DNA of 64,000 nucleotides, from the NCBI RefSeq assembly GCF_036227225.1, contig NZ_CP109444.1, forward strand, positions 11,389,501 through 11,453,500. The letters run 5' to 3'. The notes under the pieces are model-generated. The model made no database searches. It was given only the letters and a program-made list of their open reading frames with translations, and was not told where the DNA came from. A program made the translations under genes and the position numbers. The stretch comes from Streptomyces sp. NBC_01478. GTDB lineage: Bacteria > Actinomycetota > Actinomycetes > Streptomycetales > Streptomycetaceae. This document shows positions 54,929-62,956 of the stretch, in pieces (within the stretch, counting starts at the first letter, position 1; the number at the start of each line of letters is the position of its first letter).

Positions 54929-56077
54929 CTACTGAGGGGGCTGGTACGCGTCGGCCAGCACCCGGTGACCGGGATGGCCGGGAAGGTCCAACTGCCTGCC
55001 GAAGCGCCGCGAGGCGAGCAGCGCGAGCAGCGCCGTGAGCGCCGCCAGTGCGGCGAGTACGGCCATCAGCCCGGCGAACCAGGACGGCGCGGCAGTGGTC
55101 CCCAGCGCCTCGGAGAGACGTGGGGAGTGGAACCGCCCGTCGAACAACTGAAGGGCGGCCAGCGCGGCCGGCACCACCATGGACACGGCGAGCACGGACA
55201 GGCCGCCGTGGAGGATCACCGCAGGTGCCAGCAGGACGCACAGGATCGAGACACCCAGCGCGAACCCGAAGGCGGTGCCGGAAGCTCCGTCACGGTGCAG
55301 CGGGAAGTACGACAGCCCGCACAGCACGAGCGTCGCCGCCGCGATGAACCTCGGCCAGAGCGGGGGAGCGGCCCGCCGGGGCGCCGTACGCGGACGGCGT
55401 GGACGGTGTTCACGAGCAGCCGGACGGTGATCCGTACTTTCTGGATCGTTCGCCTCGTGCACCGGAGCGGCGGCCGTAGCGGTGTACTGGTCAGCCGCCC
55501 GTCCCGAGCTACGAGCGGATGCGTCCTGTTCCTCGGCCAACCGGCCGATCAACTGGACGAGTTCCTCGACGGGCCTGCCCGCCGCGGCCCGCACCGCCTC
55601 CTCGCCGCAGTGCGGTTCCAGCGGAGCCCGTTGCAGCAGGGCCATCAGCCGGGTGACGTCCTCCACGGGCCTGTTCTCGGCGGCCGCGCGGATCGCCTCG
55701 TCGGCGCTGTCGGGATGGCGCGGCGGCTGGGTCAGCAGGGTCACCAGGCGCGTCACGTCCTCCACGGACCGGTCGACACCGACCGCCCGCAGGGCGTCGG
55801 CAGTGGCCTGGGCGTACTTCGGCGACTGCTCCAGCAACGTGATGAGCTGGAGGACCTCGTCGAGCGGCCGGTCGGAGACGGCGGCGTGCACCAGGCGGTG
55901 CACGGGATCTGCGTTCTCGCCCTCGGGACCGGTCTGGGCGGGACCCTCTTGCGACGGACGCGACGTCGGCGGCGATCCGTCGGCCGGCCCGCCGTCGGAG
56001 GGCGCGAGCGGGTGGGGTGCGGTGCCGTGAGGTATGTCGGGTCGGTCCGGGCTGGGCGAGAAAGAGCGGGTGGTCAT
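54929..56077 (-). CDS. repeat-containing membrane protein
   Basis: A 382-residue protein. Residues about 58-180 contain four degenerate repeats of about 35 residues with the core R-x-V-E-D-V-T-R-L-x-x-L-L-x-x-P and A-D-E-A-I-R-A-A-A (for example NRPVEDVTRLMALLQRAP). The C-terminal third has four transmembrane helices. A soluble repeat scaffold anchored to the membrane is suggested. The start at 56077 has GGAGCCGAGC in front; a second methionine lies at 56089. It is convergent with the previous gene. Confidence 0.65.
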   Translation of the reverse strand: MTTRSFSPSPDRPDIPHGTAPHPLAPSDGGPADGSPPTSRPSQEGPAQTGPEGENADPVHRLVHAAVSDRPLDEVLQLITLLEQSPKYAQATADALRAVGVDRSVEDVTRLVTLLTQPPRHPDSADEAIRAAAENRPVEDVTRLMALLQRAPLEPHCGEEAVRAAAGRPVEELVQLIGRLAEEQDASARSSGRAADQYTATAAAPVHEANDPESTDHRPAAREHRPRRPRTAPRRAAPPLWPRFIAAATLVLCGLSYFPLHRDGASGTAFGFALGVSILCVLLAPAVILHGGLSVLAVSMVVPAALAALQLFDGRFHSPRLSEALGTTAAPSWFAGLMAVLAALAALTALLALLASRRFGRQLDLPGHPGHRVLADAYQPPQ

Positions 56078-56335
56078 GCTCGGCTCCATGAAGAGGGTGA
56101 TGCTGCTATCGCCCCCCGAAGCGCGATGAACAAGCTGATCCCGTCCATTACTAGGTCTCCGCCCGCCACCACGCCACGCGAGTACGCCACCCGTGTGACC
56201 CCGGCCCACCCGCCCGGACACCTTCGCGAGACCCGCGCCTCGTCCCGCGTGAACGGCTCTGTCAGGAGCTGTACGGGGAACGGGCCTGATTGACGGCCCC
56301 GAGAGACGCGCCGTACTCTCCCCCTGTAGTGATGG

Positions 56336-56462
56336 CATAAGGAAGCTGGTGGAATTCCAGCACGGTCGCGCCACTGTGAGCCCGCCGCCGGAAGGTGGAG
56401 GGCGAGTCAGACACTGAACCTTCACTCGCCCGTACACGCAAGGGACGCACGATCCCGAAGGA
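56336..56462 (+). promoter_or_regulatory. cobalamin riboswitch upstream of cbtBA
   Basis: The leader contains GGAAGCTGGTG-GAATTCCAGCACGG, CGCGCCACTGTGA and GAGTCAGACAC, the conserved boxes of the B12 (AdoCbl) aptamer. It ends just before the TTG start of cbtB. Expression of the cobalt transport genes would fall when cobalamin is plentiful. Confidence 0.85.
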
Positions 56463-56471
56463 GGGCTCACC

Positions 56472-56690
56472 TTGAGCAGCAGCATTTCCACACCCCGTCC
56501 GGTGTCCACGCCGGTTGTCCTGCCGGTCTCGAAGTCGATCGTCTGGCTGGTCGGCACCGCGCTGATCGCGCTGGCCGTCTACTACTTCATCGGTGTCGAC
56601 CAGGGCGCCGTGTCGGTGTTCGGCAACGACATGCACGTCCACGAGTTCGTCCACGACGCCCGCCACTTCCTCGGCTTCCCCTGCCACTGA
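56472..56690 (+). CDS. cbtB: CbtB cobalt transporter subunit
   Basis: A 72-residue protein with one transmembrane helix (SIVWLVGTALIALAVYYFIG) and a C-terminal metal-binding tail, MHVHEFVHDARHFLGFPCH, rich in histidine. This is the CbtB layout, in which the His tail is thought to bind cobalt. The start is TTG 56472 after GAAGGAGGGCTCACC. The cobalamin riboswitch lies directly upstream and cbtA 36 bp downstream. Confidence 0.9.
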   Translation: MSSSISTPRPVSTPVVLPVSKSIVWLVGTALIALAVYYFIGVDQGAVSVFGNDMHVHEFVHDARHFLGFPCH

Positions 56691-56726
56691 CCCTCCGCCG
56701 GCACCCGGACGTACGGACAACTCGAC

Positions 56727-57593
56727 ATGGAAAAGAAGCTCATACTGCGCGGCATACTCGCCGGCGCAGTCGCGGGCCTGCTCGCGTTCGTGTTCGCGCG
56801 GATCTTCGCCGAACCACAGATCGCCAAGGCCATCGACTACGAGAGCGGCCGTGACGCCGCCCAGAACGCCCTGGACAAGGCGGCCGGCCTGCCCGTCGAG
56901 GGCCACGAACATGAACTCTTCAGCCGCACCATCCAGGCCAACGTCGGCATCGGCGCCGGCATGATCCTCTTCGGCATGGCGATGGGCGCCCTGTTCGCCG
57001 TCGCCTACGCCGTCTGCCTGGGCCGCACCGGCGGTCTGCGGGCACGCAACCTGGCGCTCCTCGTCGCGGGTGGCGGCTTCCTCGGCATGTACCTGGTGCC
57101 CTTCCTGAAATACCCGGCCAACCCGCCCGCGATCGGCCACGAAGAGACCATCCAGCAGCGCAGCGCGCTGTACCTGATCATGATCGTGTGCTCCGTCGCC
57201 TTCCTCGCGGGAGCCGTCTACCTCGGCAAGCGGCTCCAGGCACGCTTCGGCAACTGGAACGCCACGCTCCTCGCCGGCGCCGCGTTCGCCGTCGCGATCG
57301 GGATCGTCATGCTGCTCCTGCCGCAGCTCGGCCATCTCTCGTACAACAAGGCCAACTTCGGCAACCAGGCCACCGAGACACCGCTGCCGCTGAAGGACTC
57401 CAAGGGCACCATCGTCTACCCGGGCTTCCCGGCCGACGTGCTGTTCAACTTCCGCTTCTACTCCGTCGCGGCCCAGCTCATCCTCTGGACGGCCCTCGGC
57501 CTGATCTTCGCGCCCCTCGCCGAACGCCTCCTCAACCCCACGCGCCCGGACGCCCCCGCACCCTCCCAGGAGCCGGACCCCGTCCCGGCGTGA
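56727..57593 (+). CDS. cbtA: CbtA cobalt transporter
   Basis: A 288-residue membrane protein with about six transmembrane helices: LILRGILAGAVAGLLAFVFA with ARIFAEPQIAKAIDYE, the conserved His/Glu-containing loop EGHEHELFSRTIQANVGIGA, LVAGGGFLGMYLVPFLKYPA and the final WTALGLIFAPLAERLL. CbtAB imports cobalt for B12 synthesis. It is controlled with cbtB by the riboswitch. Confidence 0.9.
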   Translation: MEKKLILRGILAGAVAGLLAFVFARIFAEPQIAKAIDYESGRDAAQNALDKAAGLPVEGHEHELFSRTIQANVGIGAGMILFGMAMGALFAVAYAVCLGRTGGLRARNLALLVAGGGFLGMYLVPFLKYPANPPAIGHEETIQQRSALYLIMIVCSVAFLAGAVYLGKRLQARFGNWNATLLAGAAFAVAIGIVMLLLPQLGHLSYNKANFGNQATETPLPLKDSKGTIVYPGFPADVLFNFRFYSVAAQLILWTALGLIFAPLAERLLNPTRPDAPAPSQEPDPVPA

Positions 57594-57658
57594 GCGACGG
57601 GCTCTTCCACGACGAGCGCGGTGATCGATGCGATCACCGCGTTCGGTCCTTCTCCGCC

Positions 57659-58042
57659 TCACGGTTTGCGGGCGACTCCGACGTACAACGGGATCCGGTC
57701 GGTCTCGGCGCGTTGTGCGCCGGGCTCAGGGTGCCAATGCGCCGCGAGTTCCATGCCAGGTGAGACGAGCTCAAGTCCCTCGAAGAAACTGGTGAATTCG
57801 GCGCGTGACCGTACTTGGGCGGGTGTACCGCCCTTCCGGTAGGCCTCGACGACGCGCTCCCATGTCTCCGGATCGAAGTCTCCGGTCGCGTGCGAAAGTC
57901 CGCGTAGATCACCCGAGCACTGGGGTCGATCGCCCCAGTCGACGGGGTAGTTGTCCTTGCCGCCGAGGAAGTAGTCGTACATGCGGGCCGACTGGGGTCT
58001 GCCGGTGTCCATGTCGTCCGCGCTAAATCCTGCGTCCGTCAC
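57659..58042 (-). pseudogene. DUF574 methyltransferase with internal deletion
   Basis: The 127-residue frame has an intact DUF574 N-terminus (GRPQSARMYDYFLGGKDNYP) joined directly to the family C-terminus (WERVVEAYRKGGTPAQVRSR, FTSFFEGLELVSPGMELAAH, IPLYVGVARKP). The central 130 or so residues with the SAM-binding site, present in the intact paralogue at 50341-51144, are absent. The frame is preserved across the deletion, but catalysis is impossible. GTG 58042 has a good ribosome binding site (GGGAGATCCGAA). Confidence 0.75.
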
Positions 58043-58211
58043 TTCGGATCTCCCGTTGAGATGTTGAGGTGTCGACGGCCGCGCATGCCCCACTGTCACC
58101 GCTCGCTGGCTCCCAACGGCCTTGGCCACGAGGTGAGTTCAGGCCCGCGAGTGCAGTGGGCACGGCTGCGCCGGCACCTTCGTGCCGACCCCCGGCGGGA
58201 CCCGGCGATCG

Positions 58212-58420
58212 ATCTTGATACGTTGTGCGGGCCAGTCGTGCCACAACCGAGGCCAGGGAATCCGGTGGAAATCCGGAACTGACGCGCAGCGGTGAGGGGG
58301 ACGGGCGGGGCACTCGATGCCACTGGGGCGATGCGGGCCGGCCGAAGGAGTCGGTGCGTGACGTGCCGGGAAGGCGCCCCGTCCGGACGAACCCGAGTCC
58401 GAAGACCTGCTGGCGCCTTC
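58212..58420 (+). promoter_or_regulatory. cobalamin riboswitch upstream of B12 importer
   Basis: GGGAATCCGGTGGAAATCCG, CTGACGCGCAGCGGTGA, GCCACTGGGGCGATGCGGGC, GGGAAGGCGCCCC and CCGAGTCCGAAGACCTGCTGG occur in the order of the cobalamin aptamer. It ends about 60 bp before the binding-protein gene. Confidence 0.9.
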
Positions 58421-58482
58421 TCGCCCTCGGCGAGGGGGAGTTCGTAGGCCAGGCTCCGCGTTCGAGCCCCGACAGGCAAGGC

Positions 58483-59544
58483 ATGCCCGTGATCCGTACC
58501 GCCCCCGTCCCCCTGCGCCGCCGTACCGCGGCACTCCTCGTCGCACCCGCCCTGCTGCTCACCGCGTGCGGCGGGTCCGACGGCGACAGTGCCGACGGCG
58601 AGACCGAGAAGTCCGCCGCGGGCTTCCCGCTCACCCTCACCGACTGCGGGCACAAGGTCACATTGAAGGCGGCCCCCGAGCGGGTCGTCTCCCTCAACCA
58701 GGGCACCACCGAGATCCTGCTCTCCCTCGGCCTCGCCGACCGCATCGCCGGTACGGCGACCTGGACCGATCCGGTACTCAAGGGTCTGGAGAAGGCGAAC
58801 GCGACCGTGCCGCGCCTCGCCGACAACGCCCCCTCCTTCGAGAAAGTCCTCGACGCCGAACCCGACTTCGTCACCGCCTCGTTCGTCTCGACGCTCGGCA
58901 AGGGTGGCGTCGCGACCCGCGAACAGTTCGAGAAACTGGGCGTGCCGACGTACGTCTCGCCGGCCGACTGCGCGGGCAAGGACAACGGCAGCGGCGGCGA
59001 CGGTTCGCGCAGTACACCGCTCACGCTCGACACCGTCTACGGCGAGATACGCGACCTGTCGCGTGCGATGGGCGTCGAGGCGCGCGGCGACAAGCTCGTG
59101 GCCCGACTGAAGGAGCGGGTGCGTAAGGCCACCGCCGGTCTCGACGCCTCCGGCACCTCCCTCATGTACTGGTTCGCCAACTCCCAGTCGCCCTACCTGG
59201 CCGGCTGCTGCGGTGCCCCCGGCGCCATCACCCGTGCCGTCGGCGCCGAGAACGCCTTCTCCGACACCCACGACGAGTGGCCCCAGATCAACTGGGAGAC
59301 CGTCGCCGACCGCGACCCCGACGTCATCGTCCTCGGTGATCTGACCCGCAAGTCACAGACCGCCGAGACCGCCGAGGCGAAGATCCACTTCCTGGAGACC
59401 AACGCGGCCACCCGCAACCTCACCGCGGTCAGGAAGAAGCGGTACATCCTGCTCAGCGGTCAGGCGATGAACCCGTCCATCCGTACCGTCGAAGGGATCG
59501 AGCAGGTCGCCGCCGGCCTGCGCGACTTCGGACTCGCCAAGTGA
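58483..59544 (+). CDS. btuF: cobalamin ABC transporter substrate-binding lipoprotein
   Basis: A 353-residue periplasmic-binding protein of the FecB/BtuF class. A lipoprotein signal ends in LLLTACGG with Cys29 as the lipid anchor; the domain reads VVSLNQGTTEILLSLGLADR, WTDPVLKGLEKAN, and WPQINWETVADRDPDVIVLG. The riboswitch upstream points to vitamin B12 or a corrinoid as ligand rather than a siderophore. It heads the three-gene importer operon. ATG 58483 has only a weak ribosome binding site (AGGCAAGGC). Confidence 0.87.
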   Translation: MPVIRTAPVPLRRRTAALLVAPALLLTACGGSDGDSADGETEKSAAGFPLTLTDCGHKVTLKAAPERVVSLNQGTTEILLSLGLADRIAGTATWTDPVLKGLEKANATVPRLADNAPSFEKVLDAEPDFVTASFVSTLGKGGVATREQFEKLGVPTYVSPADCAGKDNGSGGDGSRSTPLTLDTVYGEIRDLSRAMGVEARGDKLVARLKERVRKATAGLDASGTSLMYWFANSQSPYLAGCCGAPGAITRAVGAENAFSDTHDEWPQINWETVADRDPDVIVLGDLTRKSQTAETAEAKIHFLETNAATRNLTAVRKKRYILLSGQAMNPSIRTVEGIEQVAAGLRDFGLAK

Positions 59545-60554
59545 CCCTCCGGACCCTGCTGTTGACGGGCGGCGGGCTCGCGGCGCTGGTGATCTCCGTG
59601 GCCTTCGCCGTGACCATCGGACCCGCCGACATCTCCACCGCCGACGTGTGGATGTCCGTGGCGTCCCACCTCGGCGGCGGCCACAGCACCCTCGCCCCGC
59701 TGCGCGACGGCATCGTCTGGGACCTGCGGATGCCCCGTACCCTGCTCGCCGCCGTGTGCGGGGCCGGGCTCGCGCTGTGCGGCGCGGTCATGCAGTCCCT
59801 GTTGCGCAATCCACTGGCGGATCCGTTCGTGCTCGGTGTCTCCTCCGGGGCCTCCACGGGTGCGGTGGCGGTCGTGGTGCTCGGTGCGGGCGGCGGGGCC
59901 GTGTCGCTGTCGGCGGGCGCCTTCGTCGGTGCCCTGCTCTCCTTCGGGCTGGTGATGCTGCTCAGCCACAGCCTCGGCGCGAGCATGGACCGGGTGGTGC
60001 TGTCCGGCGTGGCCGCGATGCAACTCTTCTCCGCGCTGACCTCGTTCACGGTGCTGACCTCGGCGGACGCCGAGACCACCAAGGGGGTGCTGTTCTGGCT
60101 GCTCGGCTCGCTCTCCGGTGCGGACTGGGGCCAAGTGGTGCTGTGCGCGGGCGCGTTGGCTGCCGTCCTGGTCGTCTGCCTCGGCCATGCCACCACCCTG
60201 GACGCGTTCGCCTTCGGTGAGGAGGCGGCGGCCGGGCTCGGCGTGAATGTGGCCCGCGCCCGGCTGATCCTGCTGTGCGCCACGGCGCTGCTCACCGCTG
60301 TCCTGGTCAGTTGCGCCGGGGCGATCGGCTTCGTCGGCCTGGTCCTGCCGCATGTCACCCGAGCGCTCACCGGTTCCGGGCATGTACGACTGCTGCCGGT
60401 CACCGCGCTGACCGGAGCCGTCTTCCTGGTGTGGGTGGACACCCTCGCCCGTACCGTCGTCGATCCCCAGGAGGTGCCGGTGGGGGTGGTGACGTCACTG
60501 ATCGGCGTACCCGCGTTCGTAGTTGTGCTGCACAGGGGCCGGAGGAAGACATGA
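59541..60554 (+). CDS. btuC: cobalamin ABC transporter permease
   Basis: A 337-residue FecCD/BtuC-family permease with about ten transmembrane helices: WDLRMPRTLLAAVCGAGLAL with AGAVMQ-like CGAVMQSLLRNPLADPFVLG, GVAAMQLFSALTSF, and the late motif GAIGFVGLVLPHVTRALTGS. GTG 59541 overlaps the btuF stop by 4 bp. It forms the channel for the importer. Confidence 0.9.
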   Translation: MTLRTLLLTGGGLAALVISVAFAVTIGPADISTADVWMSVASHLGGGHSTLAPLRDGIVWDLRMPRTLLAAVCGAGLALCGAVMQSLLRNPLADPFVLGVSSGASTGAVAVVVLGAGGGAVSLSAGAFVGALLSFGLVMLLSHSLGASMDRVVLSGVAAMQLFSALTSFTVLTSADAETTKGVLFWLLGSLSGADWGQVVLCAGALAAVLVVCLGHATTLDAFAFGEEAAAGLGVNVARARLILLCATALLTAVLVSCAGAIGFVGLVLPHVTRALTGSGHVRLLPVTALTGAVFLVWVDTLARTVVDPQEVPVGVVTSLIGVPAFVVVLHRGRRKT

Positions 60555-61369
60555 GCATCCCGGCGGACGGAGACATGAGCGCCGTCGGTCCGGACAGTGG
60601 CCTCCATGCCGACCGTGTCGCCCGCCGCACCGACGGCCGGCTCATCGTCGACGGCGTCACCCTCGTCCCGCGACCCGGCGAGACCGTCGGCCTCCTCGGC
60701 CCCAACGGGTCCGGAAAATCAACGCTGTTGCGTCTGCTCGCCGGGGTCCTTCCCGCCTCCGCCGGCGTCGTGACGCTGGACGGGCGGCCGTTGTCCGAGG
60801 TCGGGCGCCGGGCGACCGCCCGCCATATCGCCGGCGTCGAGCAACACACCCACACCCAGACCGAGTTGACCGTCCGCGAGGTCGTCGCCCTCGGCCGCAT
60901 CCCGCACCGCCGTGCCTGGTCACCGGCGTCGGCCGCCGACGCCCGCGCCGTCACCGAGGCGCTGGAACGCACCGGGCTGACCGACCGTGCGGCCCAGTCC
61001 TGGCACACCCTCTCCGGCGGTGAACGCCAACGCGCCCAGATCGCCCGCGCGTTGGCCCAGGAACCCCGCGAACTCCTCCTCGACGAACCGACCAACCACC
61101 TCGACATCCAGCACCAGTTGGACCTGCTCGACTTGGTCGCCGACCTCCCGGTCACCACCGTGATCGCCCTGCACGACCTCAACCTCGCCGCGATGTACTG
61201 CGACCGCCTGCTCGTCCTGAACGCCGGCCGCACGGTGGCCGAGGGCACCCCGACCGAGGTCCTTACCCCGGCCCTCATCAAGGACGTCTACGGAGTCCAT
61301 GCCGAGGTCGGTCATGGACCCGGGCATCCCGTGATCCGCTTCCTGCGGCGGGGGAGTGGGGTGGCGTAG
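60551..61369 (+). CDS. btuD: cobalamin ABC transporter ATPase
   Basis: A 272-residue ATPase of the FecE/BtuD type: Walker A GLLGPNGSGKSTLLRLLAGV, signature LSGGERQRAQIARALAQEP, Walker B ELLLDEPTNHLDI, and the switch His in VIALHDLNLAAMYCDRLLVL. The ATG at 60551 overlaps btuC by 4 bp. It powers corrinoid uptake. Confidence 0.9.
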   Translation: MSIPADGDMSAVGPDSGLHADRVARRTDGRLIVDGVTLVPRPGETVGLLGPNGSGKSTLLRLLAGVLPASAGVVTLDGRPLSEVGRRATARHIAGVEQHTHTQTELTVREVVALGRIPHRRAWSPASAADARAVTEALERTGLTDRAAQSWHTLSGGERQRAQIARALAQEPRELLLDEPTNHLDIQHQLDLLDLVADLPVTTVIALHDLNLAAMYCDRLLVLNAGRTVAEGTPTEVLTPALIKDVYGVHAEVGHGPGHPVIRFLRRGSGVA

Positions 61370-61418
61370 CGGTGGGTGGCTCGTTCCTCCAACTGGCCGA
61401 GGCTCAGCCGGTGTTGGG

Positions 61419-62198
61419 CTAGTGCACGGAGAATCCGCCGTCCACGAAGACCGACTGGCCGGTGACATAGGCGGAGCTGCGGCTCGCCAGGAACACCACC
61501 GAGCCCGCGAAGTCCTCGGCGAGGCCGTTGCGACCGACCATGGTGCGCGCGGCCAGGGCCGCCACCTTCTCCGGGTCGGACGACAGCCGTTCGTTGAGCG
61601 GTGTCAGCACGAAACCCGGGACCAGGGTGTTGCAGGTGACGCCGTGCGGCGACCACGCCTCGGCCTGCGAGCGGGCCAGTGACTCCAACGCGCCCTTGGA
61701 CACGCCGTAGGCGCCGCTCTGCACGAACGCCCGGTGTGCCTGCTGGGAGGTGATGTGGATGATCCGGCCGAAGCCCCGTTCGGCCATGCCGGGGCCGAAG
61801 CGTTGGCCCAGGAGATAGGGCGCCTCCAGGTTCAGCGCCATCGTGGTGTCCCACACCTCCTCGCTCAACTCGCCCATCGGCGGGCGCAAGTTGATGCCGG
61901 CGCTGTTCACGAGAATGTCCGGCTCCCCGAACACCTCGGCCGCGGCCTCCGCCGCCGACCGCACCCCGTCCCGGGTCCCCAGGTCGCCGCGCACCCAGGC
62001 CGCCCGGCAGCCCTCCGCCGTCAACTCGTCGACCGCGGCGGCCAGTTCCGGCTCCTTCCGCGCCACTACGACCACTGCGGCCCCCGCCCGGGCGAGAGCC
62101 CCGGCAGCGGCCCGGCCGATGCCGGAGCTGCCGCCCGTCACGACGGCGACCCGGCCGTCCAGCGAGAACAGTTCGGAGAGATAGTCGCGAGAGATCAT
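61419..62198 (-). CDS. short-chain dehydrogenase/reductase
   Basis: A 259-residue classical SDR: nucleotide-binding TGGSSGIGRAAAGALARAG (21-39), NSAG motif in ILVNSAGINLRPP, catalytic Ser in IIHITSQQAHR, Tyr-Lys in GAYGVSKGALESLARS, and the C-terminal YVTGQSVFVDGGFSVH. It would oxidise or reduce a sugar- or polyol-like alcohol (the fold resembles gluconate 5-dehydrogenases); the substrate is unknown. It stands alone, convergent with btuD. Confidence 0.88.
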   Translation of the reverse strand: MISRDYLSELFSLDGRVAVVTGGSSGIGRAAAGALARAGAAVVVVARKEPELAAAVDELTAEGCRAAWVRGDLGTRDGVRSAAEAAAEVFGEPDILVNSAGINLRPPMGELSEEVWDTTMALNLEAPYLLGQRFGPGMAERGFGRIIHITSQQAHRAFVQSGAYGVSKGALESLARSQAEAWSPHGVTCNTLVPGFVLTPLNERLSSDPEKVAALAARTMVGRNGLAEDFAGSVVFLASRSSAYVTGQSVFVDGGFSVH

Positions 62199-62280
62199 TC
62201 CCGCAGCCTAGGCGCCACACGATTCCGGTCCCGAGGACGGACCCCTCGCACCTACGGCACCAACTAGGTACCATCGCTGT

Positions 62281-62517
62281 ATGCCATCGTTGAATGTGTC
62301 TTTCACCGAAGAGGAACTCGAGGGAGTGCGCGCCGCCGCCGCGGCCGAGGGGAAGAGCCTCAAGCAGTACCTGCACGACCTCGGCGTCCGCGAGATGCAG
62401 CGCGGCCTGTTCGTCGCCGGCGCGTCCGCGTGGGCCGAGCGGTTGCGCGGCGAGTTCGACGACGCCTTCCCCGACGAGGTGCCGCCCGCCGAGCGAGACG
62501 GGGCCGCGGCCGCCTGA
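62281..62517 (+). CDS. ribbon-helix-helix antitoxin
   Basis: A 78-residue protein with a short N-terminal strand and two helices (SLNVSFTEEELEGVRAAAAA, EGKSLKQYLHDLG) typical of RHH DNA-binding antitoxins, and an acidic tail that would wrap the toxin. Its stop overlaps the start of the next gene (TGATG), the usual coupling in type II modules. Confidence 0.8.
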   Translation: MPSLNVSFTEEELEGVRAAAAAEGKSLKQYLHDLGVREMQRGLFVAGASAWAERLRGEFDDAFPDEVPPAERDGAAAA

Positions 62518-62894
62518 TGCACCTGTACATCGACGTCTCCTGGCTGCTCGACGTCCAGGAAGCCGCCCTCGGCCACGAGGACATGTCGATCTCCGACTAC
62601 TCCGCGCTCGTGGCCGCCGTGTCCCGGCACAAGACCAAGCTGCCGACACTCGCCGCGGCCGACCCGGACGCCGCCTGGCGGGCCGCCGCGCTGATGCACA
62701 CCATCGTGCGCCTGGAACCGCTGCCGCACCGCAACAGCCTGTACGCCGCGTTCGTCGCCGCCCAGTACATGGGCCAGTCCGGCGAAGGCATCGACCCGCC
62801 CTACGGCGCCCTCTCCGACCTCGTCCGCAAGATCCGCGACACCCGTGTCGGCGTCCTCGCCGTCGCCGACCAGTTGCGGTCCTGGAAGGTCTGA
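62517..62894 (+). CDS. Fic/Doc-like toxin
   Basis: A 125-residue protein. The segment HTIVRLEPLPHRNSLYAAFV aligns with the Fic/Doc loop H-x-F-x-x-G-N-x-R, but the Gly-Asn part is changed (PHRNS), so AMP/phosphotransferase chemistry is uncertain. Flanking helices (ISDYSALVAAVSRHKTKLPT, AAQYMGQSGEGIDPPYGALS) fit a Doc-type fold. It is coupled to the RHH antitoxin gene. Confidence 0.7.
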   Translation: MHLYIDVSWLLDVQEAALGHEDMSISDYSALVAAVSRHKTKLPTLAAADPDAAWRAAALMHTIVRLEPLPHRNSLYAAFVAAQYMGQSGEGIDPPYGALSDLVRKIRDTRVGVLAVADQLRSWKV

Positions 62895-62956
62895 CCCGCA
62901 CCGTACCGGCCCGGCACCGGTGAACCCGCGGCCGTGGCCCTGCGTAGGCTGTCTCC

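Noticed and set aside
58483..61369. Siderophore uptake operon
   Set aside because: The transporter family also imports siderophores, but the cobalamin riboswitch directly upstream makes a corrinoid substrate more likely.
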